Assembly (NCBI GenBank): GCA_963814355.1
Contig: CAWFCZ010000018.1
Location: 992,001 to 1,056,000 of the forward strand
Length of the DNA stretch: 64,000 nucleotides
Source: JADGOV01 sp963814355
GTDB taxonomy: Bacteria > Actinomycetota > Actinomycetes > JADGOV01
Direction: 5' to 3'
Of the stretch, positions 32,678 to 40,615 are shown in pieces; the stretch's first letter is position 1; the number at the start of each line of letters is the position of its first letter. The notes under the pieces are model-generated. The model was given only the letters and a program-made list of their open reading frames with translations. It was not told the origin of the DNA and did no database searches. The translations under genes were made by a program, and so were the position numbers.

Positions 32678-33445
32678 ATGACGGGTGTGTACCGCGAGTT
32701 GCGCGCACCGAAGGGCCTATCGCACCTGGCGTGCGGCTGGGTCGCCGATGATGCAGGGGCGGGCGTGCTCCCCGATGCCTGCGTGGACGTGGTCCTCAGA
32801 GCCGGCTTGCTGGTCGTGGCCGGGCCCGCGACGGCGGCGGTGGAGGTGGCTCCTACGCCGGGCCAGCACGCCTGCGGCGTCCGCTTTCGGGTAGCTGCCG
32901 CCGGGGCGGCGCTCGGGGTGCCCGCCGATGCGTTGCGCGACCTGACCGTGCCGCTGGTGGATCTCTGGGGCGTCGAGGGGCGAGCACTGAGCCAGAGCGT
33001 GGCCAAGGTGCCCACCGCCACGGCGGCGCTCGCTGTGCTGGCCCGCGGCCTGAGGCGGCCGCGCGGTTCGCTGGACCCTCTCGCGCGGCGGGCGGCACTG
33101 CTCGCGACCAACCGGCCGTTCCACGAGGTCAGTCGGGAGTTGGGCGTCAGTGAGCGGCAGCTACGCCGCCGCGTCGAGCGGGCGGTCGGTTACGGCCCGC
33201 GGATGCTGGCCCGAGTGGTGCGGCTGCAGCGCTTCCTGCAGGGCGTCGAGCGCGACCCCGTTGCTGGACTCGCGCGCCTGGCCGCCGATGCTGGGTACGC
33301 CGACCAAGCGCACCTGGGTCGTGAGTGTCGCCGCCTGAGCGGCCGGACCCCGTCGGCGTTGCTGACCGCGGGCGCTGCGGCGGCCGGCGAGCGAACGTCC
33401 GAAGCGTTCAAGCCTGGCGCGCCTGGACCCGTGATGATGGCCTGA
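32678..33445 (+). CDS. AraC-family transcriptional regulator
   Basis: 255 residues. N-terminal DUF6597-type domain (VYRELRAPKGLSHLACGWV, then VLPDACVDVVLRAG) and C-terminal AraC helix-turn-helix (about 150-235: REVSRELGVSERQLRRRVER-like, LARLAADAGYADQAHLGREC and RLSGRTPSALL). The next gene starts on the last base of its stop (TGATG), so they are an operon; the regulator may control that gene. Signal unknown. Confidence 0.85.
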   Translation: MTGVYRELRAPKGLSHLACGWVADDAGAGVLPDACVDVVLRAGLLVVAGPATAAVEVAPTPGQHACGVRFRVAAAGAALGVPADALRDLTVPLVDLWGVEGRALSQSVAKVPTATAALAVLARGLRRPRGSLDPLARRAALLATNRPFHEVSRELGVSERQLRRRVERAVGYGPRMLARVVRLQRFLQGVERDPVAGLARLAADAGYADQAHLGRECRRLSGRTPSALLTAGAAAAGERTSEAFKPGAPGPVMMA

Positions 33446-34302
33446 TGATCGACCTCGACGCTGCCCGCGCGTTCGTGCATGGTCATGCACGCCTGATCGA
33501 CCGTCGCCGCTTCCAGCACGCCTTTGACGGCGCGCCCGCTGAGCTGGTTCTGGCCGCCGTGTCCGCCTACCGCAACCCCGATGGAGGCATCGGGGCGCTG
33601 GAACCCGACCTGCGTACACCGGCCAGCCAACCCATTCCCACCCGGTACGCGTTGGCGATCCTGGCCAGGTTGCCGCCATCCGAGGACCGGGCGGCGCTGG
33701 CGCTCGGCGCACTGGACTGGCTGGCGACGGTCTCCAACGACGATGGCGGCGTGCCGTTCATCCTCGCGTCGGCCGCCGAGCAGCCAGCCGCCTTCTGGCT
33801 GCAGCCCTCCCCGAAGTCCTCGCTCCTGGCGACCGCGCAGCTCGCCGCTGCGGTGGCCCGACTCGAGCTCGACCACCCCTGGCTAGCCGATGCGGCCGCC
33901 TACTGCTGGGCGCATCTACTCGGCGTCCTCCCTAGCGAGGCATACACGTTCAAGTACGTCCTCGACTTTCTCGACGCCACACCCGAACGTCTCCGGGCCT
34001 CCGAAGCGATCGCGCATCTGGCCACGCTGATGCCCTCCGGCGGAAACATTGTCGTCACTGAAGGCATTGAGGGCGAGCAGCTCGACCCGCTGGCCATCGC
34101 GCCCTGGCCACACCATGCCGGTGCCGGCCTCTTCGAGCCTGCGATCCTCGCGCAGGCACTCGATGCGCTAGAAGCCGGCCAAGGCCCCGACGGCGGTTGG
34201 GACTTCACCTGGGCGAAGTGGAATCCGGCCGCAGCGTGGGAATGGCGCGGCGCAGTGACCATCGACGCATTGCACACGCTGCAGGCCTACGGGCGGATCT
34301 GA
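33445..34302 (+). CDS. Terpenoid-cyclase/prenyltransferase-toroid-like protein
   Basis: 285 residues with alpha/alpha-toroid-like repeats: AYRNPDGGIGALEPDLRTPA (about 40-60), WLATVSNDDGGVPF, and GQGPDGGWDFTWAKWNPAA near the end, resembling squalene-cyclase/prenyltransferase repeat proteins of unknown activity common in actinobacteria. No DXDD motif is seen. ATG overlaps the araC-like stop by one base. Confidence 0.7.
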   Translation: MIDLDAARAFVHGHARLIDRRRFQHAFDGAPAELVLAAVSAYRNPDGGIGALEPDLRTPASQPIPTRYALAILARLPPSEDRAALALGALDWLATVSNDDGGVPFILASAAEQPAAFWLQPSPKSSLLATAQLAAAVARLELDHPWLADAAAYCWAHLLGVLPSEAYTFKYVLDFLDATPERLRASEAIAHLATLMPSGGNIVVTEGIEGEQLDPLAIAPWPHHAGAGLFEPAILAQALDALEAGQGPDGGWDFTWAKWNPAAAWEWRGAVTIDALHTLQAYGRI

Positions 34303-34576
34303 ACCACCGCCTGAACACGTGCCGATAACCGACCCACTAGCGGGCGCCAACGCAAGGGCCGGCGGGCCATGACGCCGACCGACACACCGACAGCAGCCAA
34401 CCTAATCTCCGGCCGGTCGGGGTCGCCAGGTTTACAGCCGATGATCCGTCCAAGGCCAAGATGTTGAGGTCGTGCATGCCGGGTTGACTGCCGTCGTCGT
34501 ACTGCTCAACCACCGGGCCCAGCGTCGCCGCGCCAGCGATGCTGCGGCCGGCCCGGATTGCCGCATCCCGCAGGCG
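34303..34576. other. Gap upstream of the patatin-like gene
   Basis: About 270 bases with no clear gene or RNA; the sequence is mixed and leads into the second 92-bp repeat copy. Confidence 0.4.
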
Positions 34577-35590
34577 ATGACAAGCGGGACGGCCTACGAA
34601 TTTTCGGCGGTACCGCGTGGGACGATCCAGTGGACTTCTTGGCCGGTCACAGACGCGATCAGGTCGTACTCATGGCTCAACGCGACGGCGTCCGACCGAT
34701 GGCGAGCCCTTGTCCTCGGCGGCGCTGGGTCGACCGGCAATGCGTGGCTGATCGGCGTCATCGCCGGACTGTTCGACGCCGGGCTGGACGTGACCACCGC
34801 GGACCTGACCGTCGGGACGTCAGCCGGCTCAACGGCCGCAGCCCAGTTCGCCGGCGCGAGCCCGACCGAGCTTCTCGCTGCTGCCCTCGCCGGTGCGCCG
34901 CAGCGGACCGGCCCGGCCGGACCTCCCCGGCGTCAAGGCCCGGCCAAGCCACACAATCCGGGCGCACCGGTGGCGAATCACCTGGCGACGGTCACCGCGA
35001 TCATCGCTTCCGCCGCGGACCCGGCCGACATGCGCCGCAGGATGGGCGCAGCGGCACTGAAGCTGGACGGCGCGTCGGACGGCTCCTGGCCCACCCGGTG
35101 GCGCGCCACCGTCGCCGCGCGACTACCTCGTCCGGACTGGCCGCACCGCACGATGCTCATCACGGCGGTCGATGCCCGCACCGGTGAACCGGTCGTGTTC
35201 GATCGGTTCAGCGGCGTCGAGCTGGTCGATGCGGTCGCTGCCAGCTGTTCCAGCAGCCTGCCGTACCGGATCGGCGACAGCCGATACATCGACGGCGGTT
35301 ACCGGCGCAACGAGAACGCCGACCTGGCCTCCGGTTGCGAACGGGTGCTGGTGCTGTCGCCGTTCGGTGGGAGGACATTGCACCCGTTGGGCTGGCGGAT
35401 GCACCTCGCAGCCGAGATCGAAGAGCTCCGCGCAGGTGGCAGCAGGGTCCAGACGATCTTCCCGGACAGCGGCTCCGAGCACTTGTTCGGCGGAAACGCG
35501 ATGGACCTGTCGCTGCGTCCGGCCGCGGCTCGAGCCGGCTACGACCGAGGTGGTGCTCTCGCCGAGCAGCTCAGCGGGTTCTGGCACTGA
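34577..35590 (+). CDS. Patatin-like phospholipase, 5' end probably replaced
   Basis: From about 34690 the product is a patatin-like acyl hydrolase: ALVLGGAGSTGNAWLIGVIA (oxyanion hole), LTVGTSAGSTAAAQ (nucleophile Ser in GxSxG) and RYIDGGYRRNENADLA (Asp of the DG dyad). Typical members begin a few residues before ALVLGG. Here no start codon lies close by in frame; upstream the frame runs antisense through the 92-bp vapC repeat to an ATG at 34577 (another at 34472). The original start thus seems to have been replaced by recombination. Catalytic residues are intact, expression uncertain. Confidence 0.65.
   Translation: MTSGTAYEFSAVPRGTIQWTSWPVTDAIRSYSWLNATASDRWRALVLGGAGSTGNAWLIGVIAGLFDAGLDVTTADLTVGTSAGSTAAAQFAGASPTELLAAALAGAPQRTGPAGPPRRQGPAKPHNPGAPVANHLATVTAIIASAADPADMRRRMGAAALKLDGASDGSWPTRWRATVAARLPRPDWPHRTMLITAVDARTGEPVVFDRFSGVELVDAVAASCSSSLPYRIGDSRYIDGGYRRNENADLASGCERVLVLSPFGGRTLHPLGWRMHLAAEIEELRAGGSRVQTIFPDSGSEHLFGGNAMDLSLRPAAARAGYDRGGALAEQLSGFWH
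34584..34675. repeat. 92-bp direct repeat, copy B (vapC tail)
   Basis: Second copy of 31241-31332. On the minus strand it again encodes HEYDLIASVTGQEVHWIVPR, the VapC end, with unrelated sequence upstream. Its right edge (34675) meets the patatin-like gene. Confidence 0.85.
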
Positions 35591-36102
35591 TGCCTGGGTT
35601 CGACGGTCGCAGTATCAGCGCAGCGGAGGCCGCGCGGCTGGTGGCGCAGCCGACCTGCCGGCATGGAATCCGCCAGGCTCGAAAGGAAGCACACCAGCGT
35701 CCTGCGACAAAGAGTTGGCAGGGTCGGCTGTGCCGGATGCGGATGGATCAGCGGGACACAGTTGATCACACTGACCATCCACGTCGGCAACCGCGAAAGT
35801 TCGAGCCCTCGGGAGCATGGCTGCGGCGAGCGGTAGGCGTCTCGACGATGCCGGACGTGGCGCACCGTCACCCGCCGACACTCCTCGTCAATGACGTACA
35901 ACACGCGCGAGTCGCGCATGACGTGCGCCGAGTAGATGCCTTCGAACGGCGCGCTGAGCGGCTCACCCACTCGCCGAGGGCTGTCGCCGAGCGGGCCGGT
36001 GATGAAATGAGACACTCCGATCGCCACATCCAAAGGGAGGGTCTCGGCCAAGGCACGTCGCGCCGACCGGTTCAGCGTAACCTCGTAGGGCTCCGGGCTC
36101 AC
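35539..36102 (-). CDS. RelE/ParE-type toxin with abnormal C-terminal extension
   Basis: Residues 1-92 form a complete RelE-like toxin: MSPEPYEVTLNRSARRALAE, GIYSAHVMRDSRVLYVIDEE and TVRHVRHRRDAYR. RelE proteins normally stop about here. The frame instead runs on for ~95 non-homologous residues to 35539, overlapping the patatin-like 3' end by 52 bases, so a native stop was probably lost at a junction near 35826. The start overlaps the antitoxin stop (ATGA). Whether the extended toxin is active is unknown. Confidence 0.7.
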   Translation of the reverse strand: MSPEPYEVTLNRSARRALAETLPLDVAIGVSHFITGPLGDSPRRVGEPLSAPFEGIYSAHVMRDSRVLYVIDEECRRVTVRHVRHRRDAYRSPQPCSRGLELSRLPTWMVSVINCVPLIHPHPAQPTLPTLCRRTLVCFLSSLADSMPAGRLRHQPRGLRCADTATVEPRHQCQNPLSCSARAPPRS

Positions 36103-36368
36103 TCTCCGCGCTCAGCGACCAACGATCGGATCGCCTCCCTGCCAACCAGGACCGCCTCCGTGTCAGCGAGCGCCCGCACCGCGTCGCTGTCCGAGAGGAC
36201 CTCAATCGTCTCGCGAAGACGCGCCAGCTCCGCCGAGGACACCACATCGGCCACGTGCTTGCCGCCGGCGATCACAGCAACCGTCTCGCCCCGGGTAGCC
36301 CGGGCAACCGCGTCATCCCACGACGCGGCCTGCTTGCTAGCGGCATGTAGTTCGTCGTCAGTGGCCAT
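36099..36368 (-). CDS. Phd/YefM-family antitoxin
   Basis: 89 residues from ATG 36368: ARATRGETVAVIAGGKHVAD and VVSSAELARLRETIEVL match the Phd/YefM DNA-binding fold, with a C-terminal toxin-neutralising tail. First gene of the relBE-like pair; such complexes repress their own promoter. An upstream in-frame ATG (36419) has no similarity. Confidence 0.78.
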   Translation of the reverse strand: MATDDELHAASKQAASWDDAVARATRGETVAVIAGGKHVADVVSSAELARLRETIEVLSDSDAVRALADTEAVLVGREAIRSLVAERGE

Positions 36369-36718
36369 CGAGAACGGCCCGGTGGGGGCCACCAGCCATC
36401 CCGCCTGTCCGCCACGCAACGTGACAGGGGAGGCCGCGAACTCAACCTTCGTACGACGGTCGCACGCCGCGTTTCGTGAATGCGATCACCCCTGGGCCCG
36501 ACTGCCGTAACGACACGTTCCGACGGCAATCGAGAGGCTCAGATGTGCGTCGCCATCGAGCACCTACGCGGCATGACAGGGCGTTCAGACCAGAAGGCGC
36601 GGTGGCGAAGGTTACGGAAGCGGTCCGTCGCGACAGGAGCGGCGACTGAGCGGGGCGAGTGCGCCCCTCCTTGCGGCAAGTGGCGGGCTGGAGCAATGCG
36701 TCCCCCAGTCGGTTCGGG
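36369..36718. other. 350-base region without a gene
   Basis: No gene or clear RNA seen. It should hold the promoter of the antitoxin-toxin pair (right to left) and the 3' end of the ABC operon transcript. Confidence 0.5.
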
Positions 36719-37600
36719 TCAGATGGCGCGGGTTCGGGTGGCGTACCAGCCGGTGGTGACCAGTGCGGCGATGACCAGGAGCAGCATCGCGACATAGGTA
36801 AGCTGAAGCGGCCAGTACTGGCTGGCCGGGTGGTACTGGCCGCCCCCGACAATCCAGCCGCCGTCCGGAACACCGCGTCTCGGTCCGGTGTCTTGCGAGA
36901 GTGGGGTCAGGGAGCGCAACGCCCAGCCGGTGAGGAGGAACACAGCCAGAAAGCCGATCATCGCGGCTCCGATGGCTGGGAGAGTGCGGCGGAGCCATGC
37001 GCCGATCGCGACGGCGAGGGCGAAGGCGAGCAGCGCTTCGACGGCCGGAGCGAGATCGATGGAGAAGAACCAGGGCCAGCGTGAGCTGGTCAGGCCGCCC
37101 TTTGTGAGGGGAATCTGGAGTCGATCGTTGGCGACGCCGGCGGCGAGCCCGAGCACCGTCAGCGCTGCGGCCAGCACGCCGACCTTCGTGGCATACCAAC
37201 GTCGACGTGACACCGACTGTGTCCAGGCGACGAGGTGGGTGCGTTGCTCGACTTCCCGGGCGACCAGTGGCGCTCCCCACAGCGCAGCGATGAGCACCAT
37301 GACGAGGGGCAGGCCCTCCTCGAACGCCGGTATCGCGAAGTTGTAGGCCCGGACGAAGGCCGTTTGCGGGCCGTCGGGGTAGCGCGACAGCAGAGTGGCA
37401 CACGTCGTGGGCACGCTTCTGGCTGTTTGATCTGGCAGCGGACACCCCGCGGACCGTAGCTGGCCGAGGTAGTCGTGGTAGTGGCTGAGCCAGTTGTCGG
37501 CGCTGCGGGCGACTCCGATCATGAACACGCTGTAAGCGGCGAGGATCAGCACCGTCCAGAGCAGCTGCCCGCGGTGTTGGCGCCACAGCACGCACTTCAT
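36719..37600 (-). CDS. ABC transporter permease, module 1
   Basis: 293 residues with six hydrophobic segments (about 12-32, 105-125, 140-160, 180-200, 215-235, 265-285). N-terminus MKCVLWRQHRGQLLWTVLIL and GAPLVAREVEQRTHLVAWTQ are shared with the permease of module 2. ATG overlaps the ATPase stop by 4 bases. No substrate is indicated; GntR(YtrA)-ABC-2 modules are often linked to envelope stress or antibiotic export. Confidence 0.8.
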   Translation of the reverse strand: MKCVLWRQHRGQLLWTVLILAAYSVFMIGVARSADNWLSHYHDYLGQLRSAGCPLPDQTARSVPTTCATLLSRYPDGPQTAFVRAYNFAIPAFEEGLPLVMVLIAALWGAPLVAREVEQRTHLVAWTQSVSRRRWYATKVGVLAAALTVLGLAAGVANDRLQIPLTKGGLTSSRWPWFFSIDLAPAVEALLAFALAVAIGAWLRRTLPAIGAAMIGFLAVFLLTGWALRSLTPLSQDTGPRRGVPDGGWIVGGGQYHPASQYWPLQLTYVAMLLLVIAALVTTGWYATRTRAI

Positions 37601-38466
37601 GCCAACACCTCGTTACAGCCCGGCTGGGAGGCGGTGAGATAGCCGAGGGCCAGCTCATCGAAGGTCGGCTGCGCCTCGTCAAGGCCCGGGCCGGCGACCA
37701 CGCCCGGATCGGCGCGTACGAGCGCGACGGTGCGATCTGCGATATCGCTGGCGGAAATCACGGCCGCCGCCGTGCGCAGCGGCCAGCCGGCCGGCCCGGT
37801 CACCATCCGATGGCCCGCGCGCAGCTCGTCAATGTCACCGGCCAACCGCACGTGTCCCTCCAGCAGCACGATCAGGTAGTCGCAGATGCGCTCCAACTCG
37901 GCGATCACGTGGGAGGAGAACAGCACGGCCACTCCGCCATCGGCGCAGGCGGCGAACATCGAGGTCAGGAACTCGCGACGAGCCAGCGGGTCCAGATTGG
38001 CCAGCGGCTCATCGAGCAACAGCAGGTCCGGCCGCTTGGCCAGTACCAGCGTGAGCGCCACCTGCGCCCGCTGCCCACCGGACAGCGTGCTGATCCGCGA
38101 CCGCAACGGGATGTCGAGCCCCCGAACACGGGCATTCGCCAGCCGAGCGTCAAACCGCGGGTTCATACATCGACCGATCTCGAGCACATCCGTCACGCGC
38201 AACCGCGGCCACAATGGGGCGTCCTGCGCGACGTACCCGATCCGATCAACCCGCCGATCGGGGGGTTCCCCGGCGACTCGCACGGTCCCAGCGGTCGGCG
38301 CCAGCAACCCGGCCGCGATGTTCAGCAGCGTCGTCTTGCCGGCACCGTTCGGCCCGACCAACGCGACTACCCGACCTGCCGGCACAGTCATCGTGCACTC
38401 GCTCAGAGCCCACCGCCCTCCCGGGTATCGATGGCCCAGCCCGACGGCGGCCAGCGCTGACGTCAT
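37597..38466 (-). CDS. ABC transporter ATPase, module 1
   Basis: 289 residues. Walker A LVGPNGAGKTTLLN (about 37-50), Q-loop IGYVAQDAPL, signature LSGGQRAQVAL, Walker B LLLLDEPLANLD and the switch His in FSSHVIAELE are all intact. Partner of the downstream permease; overlaps both neighbours by 4 bases (ATGA). Confidence 0.9.
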   Translation of the reverse strand: MTSALAAVGLGHRYPGGRWALSECTMTVPAGRVVALVGPNGAGKTTLLNIAAGLLAPTAGTVRVAGEPPDRRVDRIGYVAQDAPLWPRLRVTDVLEIGRCMNPRFDARLANARVRGLDIPLRSRISTLSGGQRAQVALTLVLAKRPDLLLLDEPLANLDPLARREFLTSMFAACADGGVAVLFSSHVIAELERICDYLIVLLEGHVRLAGDIDELRAGHRMVTGPAGWPLRTAAAVISASDIADRTVALVRADPGVVAGPGLDEAQPTFDELALGYLTASQPGCNEVLA

Positions 38467-38867
38467 GCCACACCTCCTGCGCTCGCCGGGTCGGCCACGT
38501 CCTCCTCCAGCGCGACCGAGACGAGCAGGCGGATCTGCTCACCGCTCAACCCGGACTCGCGCGCCCGACGAACCCAGCGGAACAAGGAATTACACAGCGC
38601 CGCCGGGGCGACCATCGCGGCCATCTGCTGACCGGCCGTGACGAACGTGCCCATACCCTGCCGGCGTACCACCAGCCCCGCGTGCTCAAGCTCGACGTAC
38701 GCCTTCACCACCGTGTTCGGATTGATCGCCAGCGCGTCGACCACCTCCCGCAGGGTTGGCAGCTGGTCACCCGCCTGCAACCGCCCGAGCAACACCTCCC
38801 GCCGCACCTGCTCAACCAGCTGCCGGTAGATCGGGACCGCACTACCCGAATCAATCCGAAACACCAC
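38463..38867 (-). CDS. GntR/YtrA-family regulator, module 1
   Basis: 134 residues with the winged helix IYRQLVEQVRREVLLGRLQA, then LPTLREVVDALAINPNTVVK and GMGTFV. The short C-terminal domain is that of the YtrA subfamily, which regulates linked ABC transporters. GTG start at 38867. First gene of a minus-strand GntR-ATPase-permease operon, and likely its repressor. Confidence 0.88.
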   Translation of the reverse strand: MVFRIDSGSAVPIYRQLVEQVRREVLLGRLQAGDQLPTLREVVDALAINPNTVVKAYVELEHAGLVVRRQGMGTFVTAGQQMAAMVAPAALCNSLFRWVRRARESGLSGEQIRLLVSVALEEDVADPASAGGVA

Positions 38868-38885
38868 ACCCCCAAGGACCCGGTC

Positions 38886-38907
38886 ACTATACTAGTCAAC
38901 TATTACA
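38886..38907 (-). promoter_or_regulatory. Promoter/operator of ABC module 1
   Basis: AT-rich island in GC-rich DNA: on the minus strand TAATAGTTGACTAGTATAGT, with a good -10 TATAGT (38891-38886), the palindrome ACTAGT and the direct repeat ACTATA/ACTATT. About 20 bases upstream of the GTG. A YtrA-type repressor site overlapping the -10 is likely. Confidence 0.45.
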
Positions 38908-39207
38908 GATAAGAGTGCGATCGGCCAGGGCAACCGTGCCTAGCCGGCGCTCCCGCCACCTCGCGGCCACGCGTCGACGAAGCGCGCGGCAACGTGGGTG
39001 CGAAGTGTCGCGTGTGCACCGCGAGGCTCCCCATTACCAGGCGCTCACGTAGTACGACCTCGAGCGCGTCAGGCCAGCCCTTTACCGCCAGCATGCTTAC
39101 GCCTTCTCTCGCTCGTCCGGTGACGTCCAGCCGCTCGCACCGCGGCCATGAGTGAGCGGTCACGGAGTAAGGCCCGTGGTGACGCATGCACGATGCCGGA
39201 CGTGGGG

Positions 39208-39238
39208 TTGACAGCGGAACTCCTCGGCAGGATATTTT
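39208..39238 (+). promoter_or_regulatory. Promoter of ABC module 2
   Basis: TTGACA (39208-39213) followed after 17 bases by GATATT (39231-39236) or after 19 by TATTTT. The expected transcript start coincides with the ATG at 39243, so the mRNA is probably leaderless. Confidence 0.55.
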
Positions 39239-39256
39239 ACCTATGGAGATAGGTAA
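39237..39256. promoter_or_regulatory. Perfect palindromic operator over the gntR start codon
   Basis: TTACCTAT-GGAG-ATAGGTAA: 8-bp perfect arms, 4-base spacer, overlapping the -10 element and the ATG of the gntR gene. Ideal for autorepression by the dimeric regulator. Seen directly; binding is inferred. Confidence 0.65.
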
Positions 39257-39689
39257 GCCGGGAAACGGCCCGGCTGAGACCTCGCCCGTCGAGTTCCGCC
39301 TCGACCCAAACTCGGGCGTGCCGACATACCTGCAGATCGTTCAACAGGTCGAGCGGGCGCTGCGCCTGGGCTATCTCGTCACGGGCGACCGACTACCGAA
39401 GGTCAGGGAGGTGGTCGCCGCCCTGGCCATCAATCCGAACACGGTGCTCAAGGCCTACCGGGAGCTGGAGCACAAGGGCTTGGCCGCCGGACGCCCGGGC
39501 CAGGGCACGTTCATCGAGGCAACCCTCGACGTCGTGCCCCTAGCGGATCAGCAGGCGCTGAAACGCCGGCTGGCGCGGTGGCTGACCGACGCCGCCGAGG
39601 CTGGCCTGGACGAGGATGGGATCGCCGCGCTGTTCGCCAGCGCACTTCACGATCTCTCCCGACAAGAGAAGGGGGTGATCGCCTCATGA
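39243..39689 (+). CDS. GntR/YtrA-family regulator, module 2
   Basis: 148 residues from ATG 39243 (MEIGKPGNGPAETSPVEFRL). Winged helix with VPTYLQIVQQVERALRLGYL, LPKVREVVAALAINPNTVLK and GQGTFI; short YtrA-type C-terminus. The start codon lies in the operator palindrome right after the -10, so no Shine-Dalgarno is present. Overlaps the ATPase by 4 bases. Paralogue of the module 1 regulator. Confidence 0.88.
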   Translation: MEIGKPGNGPAETSPVEFRLDPNSGVPTYLQIVQQVERALRLGYLVTGDRLPKVREVVAALAINPNTVLKAYRELEHKGLAAGRPGQGTFIEATLDVVPLADQQALKRRLARWLTDAAEAGLDEDGIAALFASALHDLSRQEKGVIAS

Positions 39690-40615
39690 ACGCGATTGAG
39701 ACCCACTGCCTCGGCAAGCGCTACGGGCGCACCTGGGCGCTGCGCGACTGCACGTTGGCCATCCCGGCCGGACGGGTCGTCGCCCTGGTCGGCCCCAACG
39801 GGGCGGGTAAGACGACGCTGTTACAGCTCGCGGTCGGGCTGATCTGCCAGAGCACCGGTCAGATCACGGTGCTGAACGGCGCCACGCCCGGGTCGGCGGA
39901 CGCGCTCGACGGCATCGCCTTCGTCGCGCAAGACACCCCGCTGTACAAGTACCTGACCGTCGCGGACACGCTGCGCCTGGTGTCCAACCTGGCCAACAGC
40001 TGGGACGAGTCGCGTGCCCGCGCCCGGCTCGACGCCTTGGGCATCCCGATCAAGCGCAAGGTAGGCACGCTGTCTGGCGGGCAGCAGGCCCAGGTCGCCC
40101 TGGCCGTGGCGCTGGGCCGCCACCCACGGCTGCTCGTCTTGGACGAGCCGGTCGCTGAACTCGACCCGCTGGCCCGTCACGACTTCATGTCCACCCTGAT
40201 GGAGGCCGTCGCCCAGGACGGCATCTCGGTGGTGTTGTCCTCCCACGTGCTCCCCGAGCTGGAGCGGGTCTGCGACTACCTCGTGCTGCTGTCGCAGGGC
40301 AGCGTCCAGATCGCCGACGGCACCGACGAACTCCTCGCTACCCACCGGGTGTTTACCGGGCCGGTGGAGCAGGCCGACGCGATCGCGGCGGTGCTGCCCG
40401 TCGTATATGAGCGGCGTGCCGGTCGGCAGGCCCGCCTGCTGGTCCGCACCACCAACCGTCGCGCGGTGCCCGCCGGCTGGCAGGACGACCCGAGCAACCT
40501 GGAAGAAATCGTGCTGAGCTACCTGCGCTCGCCCGAGGCGACCGCGCTACCCGGACCGGAATCCCCCGATCGCGACACCTCGAAGGCGATGACGGCATGT
40601 CTGCGACCGCTCTAA
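39686..40615 (+). CDS. ABC transporter ATPase, module 2
   Basis: 309 residues. Walker A LVGPNGAGKTTLLQL, Q-loop IAFVAQDTPL, signature LSGGQQAQVAL, Walker B LLVLDEPVAELDPLA and SSHVLPELERV are intact. Very similar in layout to the module 1 ATPase. ATG at 39686 overlaps the gntR stop. Its last 19 bases overlap the permease start. Confidence 0.9.
   Translation: MNAIETHCLGKRYGRTWALRDCTLAIPAGRVVALVGPNGAGKTTLLQLAVGLICQSTGQITVLNGATPGSADALDGIAFVAQDTPLYKYLTVADTLRLVSNLANSWDESRARARLDALGIPIKRKVGTLSGGQQAQVALAVALGRHPRLLVLDEPVAELDPLARHDFMSTLMEAVAQDGISVVLSSHVLPELERVCDYLVLLSQGSVQIADGTDELLATHRVFTGPVEQADAIAAVLPVVYERRAGRQARLLVRTTNRRAVPAGWQDDPSNLEEIVLSYLRSPEATALPGPESPDRDTSKAMTACLRPL

Larger units (their letters stand above)
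38868..39242. other. Divergent regulatory region between the two ABC modules
   Basis: 375 bases without a supported gene. Near its left end is an AT-rich promoter/operator, at the right end the promoter of module 2; the GC-rich middle shows nothing that I recognise. Confidence 0.5.

Noticed and set aside
35335..36510. 391-codon plus-strand frame through the patatin and relBE region
   Set aside because: It overlaps the patatin gene in the wrong frame and runs antisense to the toxin-antitoxin pair; no domain seen.
38903..39187. 94-codon minus-strand frame between the ABC modules
   Set aside because: No Shine-Dalgarno, no domain, and it covers regulatory DNA for both divergent operons.
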